Assembly: GCF_039543645.1 (NCBI RefSeq)
Contig: NZ_BAABKD010000011.1
Location: 124,001-188,000 of the forward strand
DNA length: 64,000 nt
Direction: 5' to 3'
From: Paenalcaligenes hermetiae
Lineage (GTDB): Bacteria; Pseudomonadota; Gammaproteobacteria; Burkholderiales; Burkholderiaceae_B
In this document: in pieces, positions 8,529 to 17,898 of the stretch
How positions within the stretch are numbered: the stretch's first letter is position 1
How the letters are laid out: every line of letters starts with the position of its first letter
Translations under genes and position numbers: made by a program
Notes under the pieces: generated by a model
Databases searched by the model: none
What the model was told of the DNA's origin: nothing
What the model saw: only the letters and a program-made list of their open reading frames with translations

Positions 8529-9779
8529 ATGGTAGAGCCGGTCACTACACCTGCAATGCAGCTTGATCGGCGCGCCGATTTTCCTATCTTGGCGCAGCCT
8601 GTTCGCGGGCAGCGCCTTGTTTATTTGGATAATGGCGCGACCACGCAAAAACCCGCCGTTGTAATTCAGGCGGAAAAGGATTTTTATGAAAAGTCCAATG
8701 CCAATATTCACCGTGGTGTGCATTGGTTATCCCAACATGCAACGGATTTGTATGATCAAGCTCGCGTTACCACCCAGCAATTTTTACATGCCCGACGTGT
8801 AGAAGAAATTGTATTTACCGCTGGAACAACCGATAGCATTAACTTGGTGGCGTATACTTGGGGGTTGGATAACTTAAAAGCCGGTGATGAAATTGTGCTA
8901 ACTGGCTTGGAGCACCATTCCAACATCGTGCCTTGGCAGTTAGTGGCACAGCGTACGGGTGCCGTGATTAAGGTTGTACCGGTTCTGGATAACGGTGAGC
9001 TGGATCTGGATGCGTATCAGCAGCTTCTGAGTGAAAAAACCAAGCTAGTGGGAATTGTGCATGTATCCAATGCACTCGGGACAGTGAACCCTGTTGCCGA
9101 GATGACGCGGTTAGCGCATCAAGTGGGCGCAAAAGTCTTGATTGATGGCGCACAAGCCGTTGCTCATACCGTGGTAGATGTTCAAGCGTTGGACTGTGAT
9201 TTTTATGTGTTTTCCGGGCACAAAATCTATGGTCCTACGGGCACAGGGGTGTTGTACGCCAAATACGAGATCCTCGATGCGATGTCACCATGGCGTGGTG
9301 GTGGCGATATGATCCATACCGTTAGCTTTGAGGGCAGCACTTATGCGCCCGTGCCACAGCGCTTCGAGGCGGGCACGCCCAATATCGCCGGGGTAATCGT
9401 ATTGGCCGAGGCTTTACGCTATGTGCAATCGGTGGGTTTAGCGCAGATTGCTGCGCACGAGGATGCGTTATTGCGTTATGCAACCGAACAATTGCAACAG
9501 CTTAAAGGCATCACCTTGGTTGGAACCGCCGCGCAAAAAGCCGGTGTGCTGTCCTTTTTGGTCGATGATATTCACCCCCATGATTTAGGAACCATATTAG
9601 ATATGGATGGGGTGGCCATTCGAGCCGGGCATCATTGTGCGATGCCACTGATGACTCGTTTTGGTATTCCAGGTACCGCGCGCGCATCCTTTGCCTTATA
9701 TAACAGCTTTGATGATGTGGATGCGTTAGTAACAAGCTTGAAAAAAGCGCAAAAACTATTTGGAGTTTCCGATGAGTGA
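8529..9779 (+). CDS. sufS: Cysteine desulfurase SufS
   Basis: A 416-residue PLP-dependent class V aminotransferase-fold enzyme that converts cysteine to alanine and holds the sulfur as a persulfide. Visible are YLDNGATTQKP near the start, the PLP-binding lysine in FSGHKIYGPTGTGVLY, and the catalytic cysteine in RAGHHCAMPLM. That last motif is the short-loop (group II) type, which needs a sulfur acceptor; the SufU-like product of the next gene is the probable acceptor because no sufE is present here. Its 3' end overlaps sufU. Confidence 0.97.
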   Translation: MVEPVTTPAMQLDRRADFPILAQPVRGQRLVYLDNGATTQKPAVVIQAEKDFYEKSNANIHRGVHWLSQHATDLYDQARVTTQQFLHARRVEEIVFTAGTTDSINLVAYTWGLDNLKAGDEIVLTGLEHHSNIVPWQLVAQRTGAVIKVVPVLDNGELDLDAYQQLLSEKTKLVGIVHVSNALGTVNPVAEMTRLAHQVGAKVLIDGAQAVAHTVVDVQALDCDFYVFSGHKIYGPTGTGVLYAKYEILDAMSPWRGGGDMIHTVSFEGSTYAPVPQRFEAGTPNIAGVIVLAEALRYVQSVGLAQIAAHEDALLRYATEQLQQLKGITLVGTAAQKAGVLSFLVDDIHPHDLGTILDMDGVAIRAGHHCAMPLMTRFGIPGTARASFALYNSFDDVDALVTSLKKAQKLFGVSDE

Positions 9780-10224
9780 TGATTTTGGCGGTTTACGTGA
9801 TCTTTACCAAGAGGTAATTTTTGATCACAACCGAAACCCTCGCAATTTTGCCCACATGGAAGACGCAACGCATAAAGCCGACGGCCATAATCCTTTATGT
9901 GGCGATCAATTGCGGGTTTATGTACACCTAAAAGACGATGTCGTAGAAAAAGTCTCGTTTATTGGTCAGGGTTGTGCGATCTCTAAGGCATCGGCCTCGC
10001 TGATGACAGAGGCATGCAAAGGCAAAACCAAAGCCGAAGTAGAGCAGTTATTCCAAGACATGCATGCCATGTTAACAGAGGATCACCCCGATCGTGATCT
10101 AGGCAAATTAGAAGTGTTATCAGGGGTAAAAGAGTTCCCCGCTCGAGTAAAATGCGCCTCTTTGGCGTGGCACACATTAGATAACGCGATTCACCAAAAC
10201 GATGAGATCGCTAAAACTGAGTAA
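9772..10224 (+). CDS. sufU: SufU-type Fe-S assembly protein (IscU/NifU fold)
   Basis: A 150-residue IscU-fold protein. Its three conserved cysteines are in HNPLCGDQL (C43), GQGCAISKAS (C68) and ARVKCASLAW (C128); the insert between the second and third is characteristic of SufU rather than IscU. SufU proteins carry zinc and accept sulfur from SufS. I chose the ATG at 9772 over an upstream one at 9760 because GGAG lies 6-9 bases before it and the family starts MS(D/E). It overlaps the sufS stop by 8 bases. Confidence 0.93.
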   Translation: MSDDFGGLRDLYQEVIFDHNRNPRNFAHMEDATHKADGHNPLCGDQLRVYVHLKDDVVEKVSFIGQGCAISKASASLMTEACKGKTKAEVEQLFQDMHAMLTEDHPDRDLGKLEVLSGVKEFPARVKCASLAWHTLDNAIHQNDEIAKTE

Positions 10225-10235
10225 AGGCAGTTGTC

Positions 10236-10793
10236 ATGAGTTATTTTGAACGCGAAGAAGTCATCGTCAGCCGGGACTGTCCGGCAGTTACTATTCCTTA
10301 TGGTTCGCCAGTAACCATCGAAAAAGGATGCAGTGCCACCATCACGCAAAAGCTTGGTAATAGTTACACCGTGATCGTTGAAGGCAACATGTATCGCATC
10401 GAGGGTGTGGATGGTGATGCCATTGGACAAGAGATAAAAACGGTAGAAGCCTTTATTCCCGAGCAGCCGGCTACGGAAAAAACCATCGAAGAGGCGTGTT
10501 GGGTAGTGCTCACCGAAGTCTTTGACCCAGAAATACCGGTTGATATTGTTAACCTAGGGCTGGTGTATAAGTGCCATGTAACACAAGAAAACGCGGATGA
10601 GTTTTCTGTAGTACTGGATATGACGTTAACGGCGCCTGGGTGCGGGATGGGGCCGATTATTGCCGAAGAAGCGCGAGCAAAGGTATTAAATATCCAAGGG
10701 GTGACCCAAGCGGATGTTAACCTGGTTTGGGACCCACCATGGAGCCGAGACATGATGAGTGAATCCGCACGTTTACAGTTGGGTATGTTGTAA
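10236..10793 (+). CDS. sufT: Fe-S assembly protein SufT (MIP18/DUF59 domain)
   Basis: A 185-residue protein. Residues about 1-75 are the SufT-specific N-terminal extension (VTIPYGSPVTIEKGCSATI, YRIEGVDGDAIG). Residues about 83-180 are a MIP18/DUF59 domain with DPEIPVDIVNLGLVYK and the conserved cysteine in TLTAPGCGMGP. SufT homologues are auxiliary Fe-S maturation factors that matter when demand is high. It is the last suf gene and a strong terminator follows. Confidence 0.93.
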   Translation: MSYFEREEVIVSRDCPAVTIPYGSPVTIEKGCSATITQKLGNSYTVIVEGNMYRIEGVDGDAIGQEIKTVEAFIPEQPATEKTIEEACWVVLTEVFDPEIPVDIVNLGLVYKCHVTQENADEFSVVLDMTLTAPGCGMGPIIAEEARAKVLNIQGVTQADVNLVWDPPWSRDMMSESARLQLGML

Positions 10794-10812
10794 GCAATAA
10801 AGTGGACAGAAG

Positions 10813-10842
10813 GCCGCTAAATGAAAAATTTAGCGGCTTTTT
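10813..10842 (+). terminator. Intrinsic terminator of the suf operon
   Basis: Perfect 10-bp stem (10813-10822 with 10828-10837), loop GAAAA, then TTTTT to 10842. Confidence 0.92.
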
Positions 10843-10919
10843 ACGTATTTGATTTAGTTGGATTTATTGCTATTTAGCACAGACTGTTATGATAGGTTTT
10901 TGTTTAGGAAACCTCCCTC

Positions 10920-12155
10920 ATGCGTTTTTTACATACTTCGGATTGGCATTTAGGCCGTGCGCTTTACGGCAAAAAACGGGATGCTGAATTTGAGGCGTTT
11001 TTTGATTGGCTATTAACAACCATTGAAAACGAACAAATTGATGTGCTTTTGGTGGCAGGGGATATTTTTGATACGACTACCCCTAGTCACACAGCACAGG
11101 CTCATTATTATCGTTTTTTGTATCAGGTGTCACAGACCTGTTGTTCGCATGTGGTGATTATCGCGGGTAACCATGATTCACCTACCTTTTTAACCGCTCC
11201 ACAGGCTTTATTAAAACATCTGCATGTACATGTGGTGGGGGCGATGAGTGAGCGGATTGAGGACGAGATCATCGTCTTAGAAAAAAACGGCGAAGCGCAA
11301 GCTATTGTCTGTGCCGTGCCGTATCTGCGTGATCAGGATTTACGCCGGTTGGAAGCAGGGGAAAACCTAGACGATAAGAATAAAAAAATGGGTTTGGGGT
11401 TGATGCGGCATTATCAGGAGGTCGCCCAGCAGGCTAAGCGTTTGCAACAGCAACACCAGCAGGCTGGCTTAGCAGCGCTTCCGGTGATTGCTATGGGGCA
11501 TTTGTTTGTGGCTGGCGGCAAAACCATTGATGGCGATGGGGTTCGTGATTTATATGTAGGGAATTTGGTTAAAACAGGCGTTGATATTTTCCCCGCTATT
11601 TTTGATTATGTGGCATTAGGGCATTTACACGTGCCCCAGTGTGTGGCTCAGCAGGAACATATTCGTTATAGCGGCTCACCGATACCCATGGGCTACGGCG
11701 AGGCCGGACAACAAAAACAAGTAGTGGTGGTGGATTTCACTCAGGGCACAAGAAAAATCTCTACGATAACAGTACCGCGTTTTCAGGATTTGGTACGGGT
11801 GGTAGGCGATCTGCCACAGATCCAGCAACAGCTCCAGCAGCTTGTGCAAGTGCGAAGCCAAGCGTGGCTAGAGGTGGAATATACAGGCGCAGAGCGTGTA
11901 CCCCATTTGCGCCAGCAGCTAGAGCAGTGGGTAGAGGAAAGCACATTGGAAATATTGCGCATTAAAAATCCTTTGCTGATCCAGCAAACCCTACAGGCTC
12001 AGCACCAAGCTCAGCAGTTAGATGAACTTAGCCCAGTGGAAGTATTTGAACGTTGTTTAGCGGCGCACCAAGTGCCTCAAGCCCAACACCCAGCGTTATG
12101 GCATTGCTATCAGCAGATTTTGCAGCAAATTCAAGAGGATGATCAGCACGCCTAG
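10920..12155 (+). CDS. sbcD: Nuclease SbcCD subunit D
   Basis: A 411-residue Mre11-type metallophosphoesterase, the nuclease half of SbcCD, which cuts DNA hairpins and protein-blocked ends. Metal-binding motifs are in order: TSDWHLG (residue 7 on), VAGDIFDT, IAGNHDSP and YVALGHLHVPQ. A C-terminal capping region of about 130 residues follows. AGGAAA lies upstream of the ATG. sbcC starts 8 bases after its stop. Confidence 0.96.
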   Translation: MRFLHTSDWHLGRALYGKKRDAEFEAFFDWLLTTIENEQIDVLLVAGDIFDTTTPSHTAQAHYYRFLYQVSQTCCSHVVIIAGNHDSPTFLTAPQALLKHLHVHVVGAMSERIEDEIIVLEKNGEAQAIVCAVPYLRDQDLRRLEAGENLDDKNKKMGLGLMRHYQEVAQQAKRLQQQHQQAGLAALPVIAMGHLFVAGGKTIDGDGVRDLYVGNLVKTGVDIFPAIFDYVALGHLHVPQCVAQQEHIRYSGSPIPMGYGEAGQQKQVVVVDFTQGTRKISTITVPRFQDLVRVVGDLPQIQQQLQQLVQVRSQAWLEVEYTGAERVPHLRQQLEQWVEESTLEILRIKNPLLIQQTLQAQHQAQQLDELSPVEVFERCLAAHQVPQAQHPALWHCYQQILQQIQEDDQHA

Positions 12156-12163
12156 GAAGCACC

Positions 12164-15028
12164 ATGAAAATCTTAGAGTTACGTTTTAAAAATTTAAACT
12201 CCTTGTATGGCGAATGGTGTATTGATTTTCGGGGGGAGCCGTATGCCTCGCAAGGGATTTTTGCCTTAGTCGGGCCGACGGGTGCTGGTAAATCCACACT
12301 GCTGGATGCCATGTGTTTGGCTTTATATGGGCAAACGCCACGTTTGGGTCGTATTACGAAAAGCGATAATGAAATTATGTCGCGACATACGGGTGAATGC
12401 TATGCCGAGGTGGTTTTTGCAGGTCAGGGTGGGGTGTTTCGTTGTCATTGGGAACAACGGCGTGCGCGCAAATCCCCGACCGGTCGGTTGCAAGAGCCTG
12501 ACCATCAGATAGCCGATGCCAGTACGGGTATCTTACTAGAGAGCAAACGCCGTTTGGTTGTCGACGTGGTCGAGCAAAAAACGGGCATGAATTTTGATCG
12601 CTTTCAACGTGCAGTATTATTAGCCCAAGGCCAGTTTGATGCTTTTTTGAAAGCGGATGTGGGTGAAAAGTCAGAAATGCTCGAGCAGATCACCGGCACC
12701 GCGATGTATAGTGAGATTTCTCAGCGTGTCCATGAGCAAACACGCATGGAGCAACAGCAGCTGCAGCAGTTGCAAGTCCAATTAGAAGGGGTGGCCTTAT
12801 TAGCACCAGAGCAAGTCCACGCTTATCAGCTAGCGATCCAACAAGAAAAACAAGCACAGGAACAACTCCAGCAGCAGCTCAACGTGTTACAGCAGGCATC
12901 ACACTGGATAGATATACAGCATTCGTTGCGTATAGAGATCCAGCAGCTCAGCGAAGAAGCGCAGCGCTTGCAACAGGCCCAGCTAGCCTTTAAACCCGAT
13001 CAAGAACGCTTACTGCTTGCCCAACAGGCAGCACGGATTCAACCCTCTTATAGTAGTTTGCTACGGCTGCGGCAGCAACGACAAGAGCAAGAGCAGACAT
13101 TTCAAGCGTTACAGGAGCAGCAGCGACAACAGCAGCAACAACTACTGCCACTGCAAAATACCTATGAGCAACGCCTTACCGTTTATCAGCAGTTGTTGGG
13201 GATGAGCGAGTCTTTATCACTGTGGCTTGACGAGATAGAGCAAGTAAATTATGCCCTACGCCGCTATCAGGAGACATGGCAGACTGGACAAAAGACTCAG
13301 CAGTTATGGCAGCAAAAGCATAAGCAAACTAAACAGTTACACCAGCAGAGCCAACAGGCCAAACAGCAGCTGCAACAATATCAAGAGCAAATACAGGCGC
13401 AAAACGCACACATAGCGCACTTATTAGAGGGGCGCTTATTACGCGAATGGCAAACCGAAAAAGAGCAGTTACAACGAGAGCAAGCGCTATGGTTACGCAT
13501 TGCGAGTTATGAAGAACAACGGCAGCGGCTGGTAAAGGGCGAAGTCTGCCCTTTGTGTGGGGCACTAGAGCATCCTTTTGCTGAACAGGCCGCCACACAG
13601 CCAACGGAGCTAGAACAGCGTCTTGAGTTTGTTGAGCAGCGCTTGCAAGCGTTGGAGCAAGCGGAGCAGGATCTGCGTAAACTAGCGAACCAGGAACAAC
13701 ATGTCCACCGTGAGTTTGCCGTTTTGTATAGCCAGTGGCAGCAGAGCCGTGATCAGGAGCAAGAAAGTCTTGAAGATTATCAGCAACAGCAAGCGGAGCT
13801 CGCACAGCAACAAGCACAGCTAAGTGAACGTTGTGGGCAAACCCAGACGCACTGGCAAACGATCCACCTGCCACAAGAAAGCCGGATGATCTTGGCACCG
13901 CTATTGCGGCATGTACAGCAGGCGTTACAAAAATGGACCGAGCCGCTAACCATGCATACGTGGCCTTTCGTGCCGGTGCAAACGCTCAGGCAGCAGTGGC
14001 AAGCGCTATTACAACAAGCACGACAACAACAAGAGCGTGCAGCGCAGCAATACCAGCATGCGGAAAAAGAGGTAGATCGCCTAGCGCAACAACAGCTACA
14101 GGTAGAGCATTATCTGCAAACGTTTAAAAAAGAGATCCTAGAACAGGAACAACGTTTTGCTCAGGCTTTAGCGGGTACGTTTCAGGATGAAGCCGCCTTT
14201 TTAGCGGCGCAACTACCAGAAAAGGTATTAGCAGACCTACAGCGGAAAGAGCAACAGTTAGCCCAGCAGGCGCTAGAAAACCGTACGCTTTTAGCCAATG
14301 CCCAGCAGCGTTTAGAGCAAGAACAGCGCAAAAAACTCACCACATTGGACCAGGCAGCCCTAACCACTCAGATTGAGCAGGTAGAAAAACAGCTGCAGCA
14401 TATTCAAGACAGCATCAGCCGTAACAGATATGCGCTAGAGCAACATGAAAAAGAAAAAGCCAGATGGGAAAGCCAGCAAAAGCGCGTACTTAAACAACAA
14501 GCCGTTTATGAGCAATGGTTGGCTTTGCATGAGCTCATTGGTTCTGCTGATGGTAAAAAATACCGTAATTTTGCGCAAGGATTAACTTTTGAGTTGCTGG
14601 TGGCACAAGCGAATCAGCAGTTAACAAAAATGACAGACCGGTATTTATTGCTCCATCAGACTGAACAGCCGTTGGCGCTTTTTGTAATTGATAATTATCA
14701 GGGTGGTGAAGTGCGCTCGGTGAAAAATCTTTCTGGGGGCGAAAGCTTTATTGTGAGCTTGGCATTAGCGCTAGGTTTATCGCAGATGGCCAGTCAAACG
14801 GTACAGGTAGATTCGCTCTTTTTAGATGAGGGGTTTGGGACACTGGACGAAGAAGCATTGGATGTGGCCTTAACCACCCTAGCACAACTCCAAGGCGAGG
14901 GTAAGCTGATTGGTATTATTTCTCATGTGCCAGCGCTGAAAGAGCGCATAGCAACACAGATTCATGTGCTACCCCAAGTCGGGGGGCGCAGCCGTTTGCA
15001 AGGACCAGGTTGTCGATCGATAATATAA
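12164..15028 (+). CDS. sbcC: Nuclease SbcCD subunit C
   Basis: A 954-residue SMC-like ATPase partner of SbcD. Walker A GPTGAGKSTLLDAM is near residue 38; the zinc-hook CPLCGALEHP sits in the middle between two long, strongly glutamine-rich coiled coils; the signature FLSGGESFIVSLALALG type motif (LSGGESF) and Walker B SLFLDEGFGTLDEE are near the C-terminus. The coiled coils are shorter than in E. coli SbcC (about 1050 residues), which is common outside enterics. The Gln-rich, low-complexity coding creates long antisense frames that are not genes. Confidence 0.96.
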   Translation: MKILELRFKNLNSLYGEWCIDFRGEPYASQGIFALVGPTGAGKSTLLDAMCLALYGQTPRLGRITKSDNEIMSRHTGECYAEVVFAGQGGVFRCHWEQRRARKSPTGRLQEPDHQIADASTGILLESKRRLVVDVVEQKTGMNFDRFQRAVLLAQGQFDAFLKADVGEKSEMLEQITGTAMYSEISQRVHEQTRMEQQQLQQLQVQLEGVALLAPEQVHAYQLAIQQEKQAQEQLQQQLNVLQQASHWIDIQHSLRIEIQQLSEEAQRLQQAQLAFKPDQERLLLAQQAARIQPSYSSLLRLRQQRQEQEQTFQALQEQQRQQQQQLLPLQNTYEQRLTVYQQLLGMSESLSLWLDEIEQVNYALRRYQETWQTGQKTQQLWQQKHKQTKQLHQQSQQAKQQLQQYQEQIQAQNAHIAHLLEGRLLREWQTEKEQLQREQALWLRIASYEEQRQRLVKGEVCPLCGALEHPFAEQAATQPTELEQRLEFVEQRLQALEQAEQDLRKLANQEQHVHREFAVLYSQWQQSRDQEQESLEDYQQQQAELAQQQAQLSERCGQTQTHWQTIHLPQESRMILAPLLRHVQQALQKWTEPLTMHTWPFVPVQTLRQQWQALLQQARQQQERAAQQYQHAEKEVDRLAQQQLQVEHYLQTFKKEILEQEQRFAQALAGTFQDEAAFLAAQLPEKVLADLQRKEQQLAQQALENRTLLANAQQRLEQEQRKKLTTLDQAALTTQIEQVEKQLQHIQDSISRNRYALEQHEKEKARWESQQKRVLKQQAVYEQWLALHELIGSADGKKYRNFAQGLTFELLVAQANQQLTKMTDRYLLLHQTEQPLALFVIDNYQGGEVRSVKNLSGGESFIVSLALALGLSQMASQTVQVDSLFLDEGFGTLDEEALDVALTTLAQLQGEGKLIGIISHVPALKERIATQIHVLPQVGGRSRLQGPGCRSII

Positions 15029-15031
15029 CTA

Positions 15032-15643
15032 ATGGCAATAACCACTAGACCCACCTGTACGCGCTGTACACGACCCCAGTCGCATTGCTTGTGCGCGCAG
15101 ATCCCGTACTTACCCAACCAGTCTCAGGTATTAGTATTACAACACCCAGATGAAAGTAAACACCCGTTGAATACGGCGCGTTTGGCGGTATTAGGGTTGC
15201 AGCAAGCGCAGCTATGGATAGGCGAGCGCTTTGAGGCCTTGCCCGCGTTACTCGAACGCATGGAGCAGGTTTGTGTACTTTTTCCGGCAAAAGCACACCA
15301 TGTATGCCAACCCTTATCGGCTTGGAATACGAGTGTTCCCAGTTTACTTATTGTGCCTGATGGCACCTGGCGCCAAGTTCGTAAAATCATACACGCTAAC
15401 CCTATATTAGAACGCTTACCACACCTAAGCCTGCCTTTAGCCGAGCCATCCGCGTATCGGGTGCGCAGAGCGCGCGAGGCGGCAGCGGTTTCCACCATAG
15501 AAGCCATTACCCGCGCTTTACAGATTTTAGAACCAGAGCAAAACTTTTCCCCGCTATTAAGACCTTTTCAAACCATGGTCGAGCAACAAATCCAAGCCAT
15601 GGGGGCAGAGGTCTATGCGCGTAATTATCAGAAAAATCACTAG
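15032..15643 (+). CDS. DTW-domain tRNA-uridine aminocarboxypropyltransferase
   Basis: A 203-residue DTW-domain protein of the family that makes acp3U in tRNA from S-adenosylmethionine (E. coli TapT/YfiP). Evidence: the N-terminal zinc-type cysteines CTRCTRPQSHCLC, the HPDESKHPLNTARL motif and the DTW signature as PDGTWRQVRKI near residue 110, then RxRRAREAAAVSTIEA. It begins 3 bases after the sbcC stop and is probably cotranscribed with sbcDC. Confidence 0.9.
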   Translation: MAITTRPTCTRCTRPQSHCLCAQIPYLPNQSQVLVLQHPDESKHPLNTARLAVLGLQQAQLWIGERFEALPALLERMEQVCVLFPAKAHHVCQPLSAWNTSVPSLLIVPDGTWRQVRKIIHANPILERLPHLSLPLAEPSAYRVRRAREAAAVSTIEAITRALQILEPEQNFSPLLRPFQTMVEQQIQAMGAEVYARNYQKNH

Positions 15644-15691
15644 TGGATAGATGTAGATAAGGGTTCAGCGGGTGGGGGTGAGACGCATCTC

Positions 15692-16786
15692 ATGCTACGA
15701 TGTGAAGTTTTTATGACACAGAATGTAGTTGAGGTAAATGTGGTAAAGACAGCACAGTTAGCGCCGGTATTAAGTGGTGGAGAAGTAGAACGGCTTTTGG
15801 CCGAGACGTTGCAGCGAGAACTTAAAGGCTGGTCTAATCAACATATGTTGGTAAGAGTACGTGGTGTACTCATGAATTTGACTGCGCAACGTCGTGCTGC
15901 CGCCATGCGACAATATTCAAAACTATTTAGTGTACAGCTTGAGGCCGAAGGCACGTTAACACTAAACGCTCCGCTTAAAGTTTTAGAGCCATACGAGGAC
16001 GGTGATGTTGTCGAAGTGGTTGGTTATCCGGTAGTAAATATTTATCAGGGGGTGGTATCAGTACGCTTAGAAGTCATTCAAGCTCATAACCCCTATGCAC
16101 AAGAGCAACCGGAGCGCCGTGCCACCCATGCTCAGTTAGCGCAATTGCGTTCGCTCAAACCGAGACGCAATGCCTTCCCTTTGCGCCCAGTCGTCTCTGT
16201 AGATGTGATTCATTCTGCTTCCAGTACCGCTCAGGTCGATGAGGATTTTTATCAGGGCTTAGGAGAGCAAATTTCTCGCTGTCGTCTAAATGCATATCCA
16301 GTTCGTATTACTTCGGCCGAGGACATTTGCGCAGCAATTAAAGCCAGTCGAGCGGATATTCTAGTTGTTATCCGCGGTGGCGGCCCCGATGCAGATTTTT
16401 CTGTTTTTAATGATAAGGCCGTATTAGAAGCCTTTGCGCAAAAGAAAAGCTATCGAGTCACCGGCATCGGGCACAGTGGGCATTCTACACTGATGGATTT
16501 GATGGCGGATTTTGCTGCTACCGTACCCGCTGAAGCGGGGGCGCATATTCAATCACAACTTAATCATATGGCAGGGCTGGTGGAGCAATATGAAAATAGC
16601 TTAGAACAAAGCGAATATGAAATTAGTCAGCTCCAACAGCAAATCGATGTCCTTGCTAACCAATCCGAAATAACCAAACAGCATTTGCAAGAAAATCTTA
16701 AGCAAATTCAGCCTAAATCTTCTTTTAAAAACCCTTGGCCTTATATTTTGATCATTATCTTATTAGTTTTGTTGTTTTTGAAGTAG
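15692..16786 (+). CDS. XseA-like (exonuclease VII large-subunit-like) protein with membrane anchor
   Basis: A 364-residue protein (357 if the ATG at 15713 is used). Residues about 47-130 resemble an OB fold. Residues about 165-290 match the core of exonuclease VII large subunit: ILVVIRGGGPDADFSVFND and VTGIGHSGHSTLMDLMADFAATVP. In E. coli XseA the last motif is GIGHETD; here the His remains (H261) but the Asp position is His (H264), so activity is uncertain. A helical stretch (290-340) ends in a terminal membrane helix (about 349-363), which XseA lacks. It precedes mcrB and mcrC relics, so a defence role is possible but inferred. Confidence 0.7.
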   Translation: MLRCEVFMTQNVVEVNVVKTAQLAPVLSGGEVERLLAETLQRELKGWSNQHMLVRVRGVLMNLTAQRRAAAMRQYSKLFSVQLEAEGTLTLNAPLKVLEPYEDGDVVEVVGYPVVNIYQGVVSVRLEVIQAHNPYAQEQPERRATHAQLAQLRSLKPRRNAFPLRPVVSVDVIHSASSTAQVDEDFYQGLGEQISRCRLNAYPVRITSAEDICAAIKASRADILVVIRGGGPDADFSVFNDKAVLEAFAQKKSYRVTGIGHSGHSTLMDLMADFAATVPAEAGAHIQSQLNHMAGLVEQYENSLEQSEYEISQLQQQIDVLANQSEITKQHLQENLKQIQPKSSFKNPWPYILIIILLVLLFLK

Positions 16787-16928
16787 AGTAGGTGATCAGA
16801 ATAGAAGCATTATATCGCTTTATGGTTTTATTGGGCGCAGGTCACAGTACTAAGGGTTGTACCGCTTGGTCTATAGACGGGGGTAACTTACGGTGCTTGG
16901 CAAGAGCAGCAGCTTAGGTAAATACATA

Positions 16929-17898
16929 ATGAATGAGTCTAGTTATTTTTGCCTAGTGGTTACTGTAGCGCAAAAGATTATTTAAAAATTATCCAAGAGC
17001 TTGAGCTACGATTCCAAGAGGACTCTTACCCTGTGCACTCTTTTCCAGAGCTCTCTTTATCGGCAATGCTATTTAAAGATGTTAGCTCTTCCTCATCATC
17101 AAACACCATGACTCTAGATGATGATGCATGGGACGCTGAAAATGTATTGGATAAGAGGGCGTTTTTAGAATCTTATACGATTGAAAATATTATTGCTGAT
17201 GGCTGCTTTGTTGACCAAGGAAAGCTGGCCAAAATGATTTCGCAGTTAAGAAGTAAGAAAAATATCATTCTTCAGGGGCCGCCAGGAACAGGTAAAACAT
17301 GGTTAGCAAAGCGGCTTGCCTATGCATTGATAGGATATAAGGATGATAATTTGCTTCGAGCCGTGCAGTTTCACCCAAATTTATCTTATGAAGATTTTGT
17401 ACGTGGGTGGAGGCCATCGGCTGAGGGTAAGCTTGCTCTTACTGATGGCCCATTTCTTGAAATGATCAATAATGCCAAAAAAGATGCCAGTACCCAATAT
17501 GTTGTGGTTATAGAAGAGATTAACCGTGGTAATCCTGCTCAGATTTTTGGAGAGATGCTCACTTTATTAGAGGCTGATAAGCGTACTCCAAGCGAAGCGT
17601 TAGAGCTTAGCTATCGGCGGGGGGATGGTGAAAGAGTTCATATTCCATCTAATCTGTATGTGATTGGAACAATGAATATTGCAGACCGCTCGTTAGCTTT
17701 AGTCGATCTTGCCTTGGCCCGCAGTTCGCAATAGGTCATAGTTATGTCACGCCACCTTTAAATAATAAAATAAACGATGCTTCAGCCTGGTTTCACAATG
17801 TGGTTGAAACGGAAATTGGGCCTCTTCTTGAGGAGTACTGGTTTGATGATCTGGAACGAGCCCAGCAACTTAAAGGTGCTTTGGTCAAAGGTATTTAA
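16929..17898 (+). pseudogene. Degenerate mcrB-like AAA+ GTPase
   Basis: A broken McrB-type gene. The longest open piece (16949-17734) carries Walker A LQGPPGTGKTWLAKRLAYAL, FHPNLSYEDFVRGWRP, Walker B YVVVIEEINRGNPAQIFGEML and the McrB signature TMNIADRSLALVD. It stops in SSQ where family members continue with an Arg-rich sensor motif. The C-terminal end resumes in another frame from 17734 (IGHSYVTPP, then EIGPLLEEYWFDDLERAQ) to the stop before 17898, with roughly 50 expected residues missing between. The N-terminus is also disrupted: ATG at 16929 opens a different frame. McrB powers McrC in cutting methylated DNA; this copy cannot. Confidence 0.8.

Noticed and set aside
10364..10753. 129-residue minus-strand frame inside sufT
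   Set aside because: Shadow of sufT, whose DUF59 motifs are unambiguous.
13329..13898. 189-residue minus-strand frame within sbcC
   Set aside because: The glutamine-rich CAG/CAA repeats of the coiled coil remove stops from the opposite strand. sbcC motifs prove the plus-strand frame.
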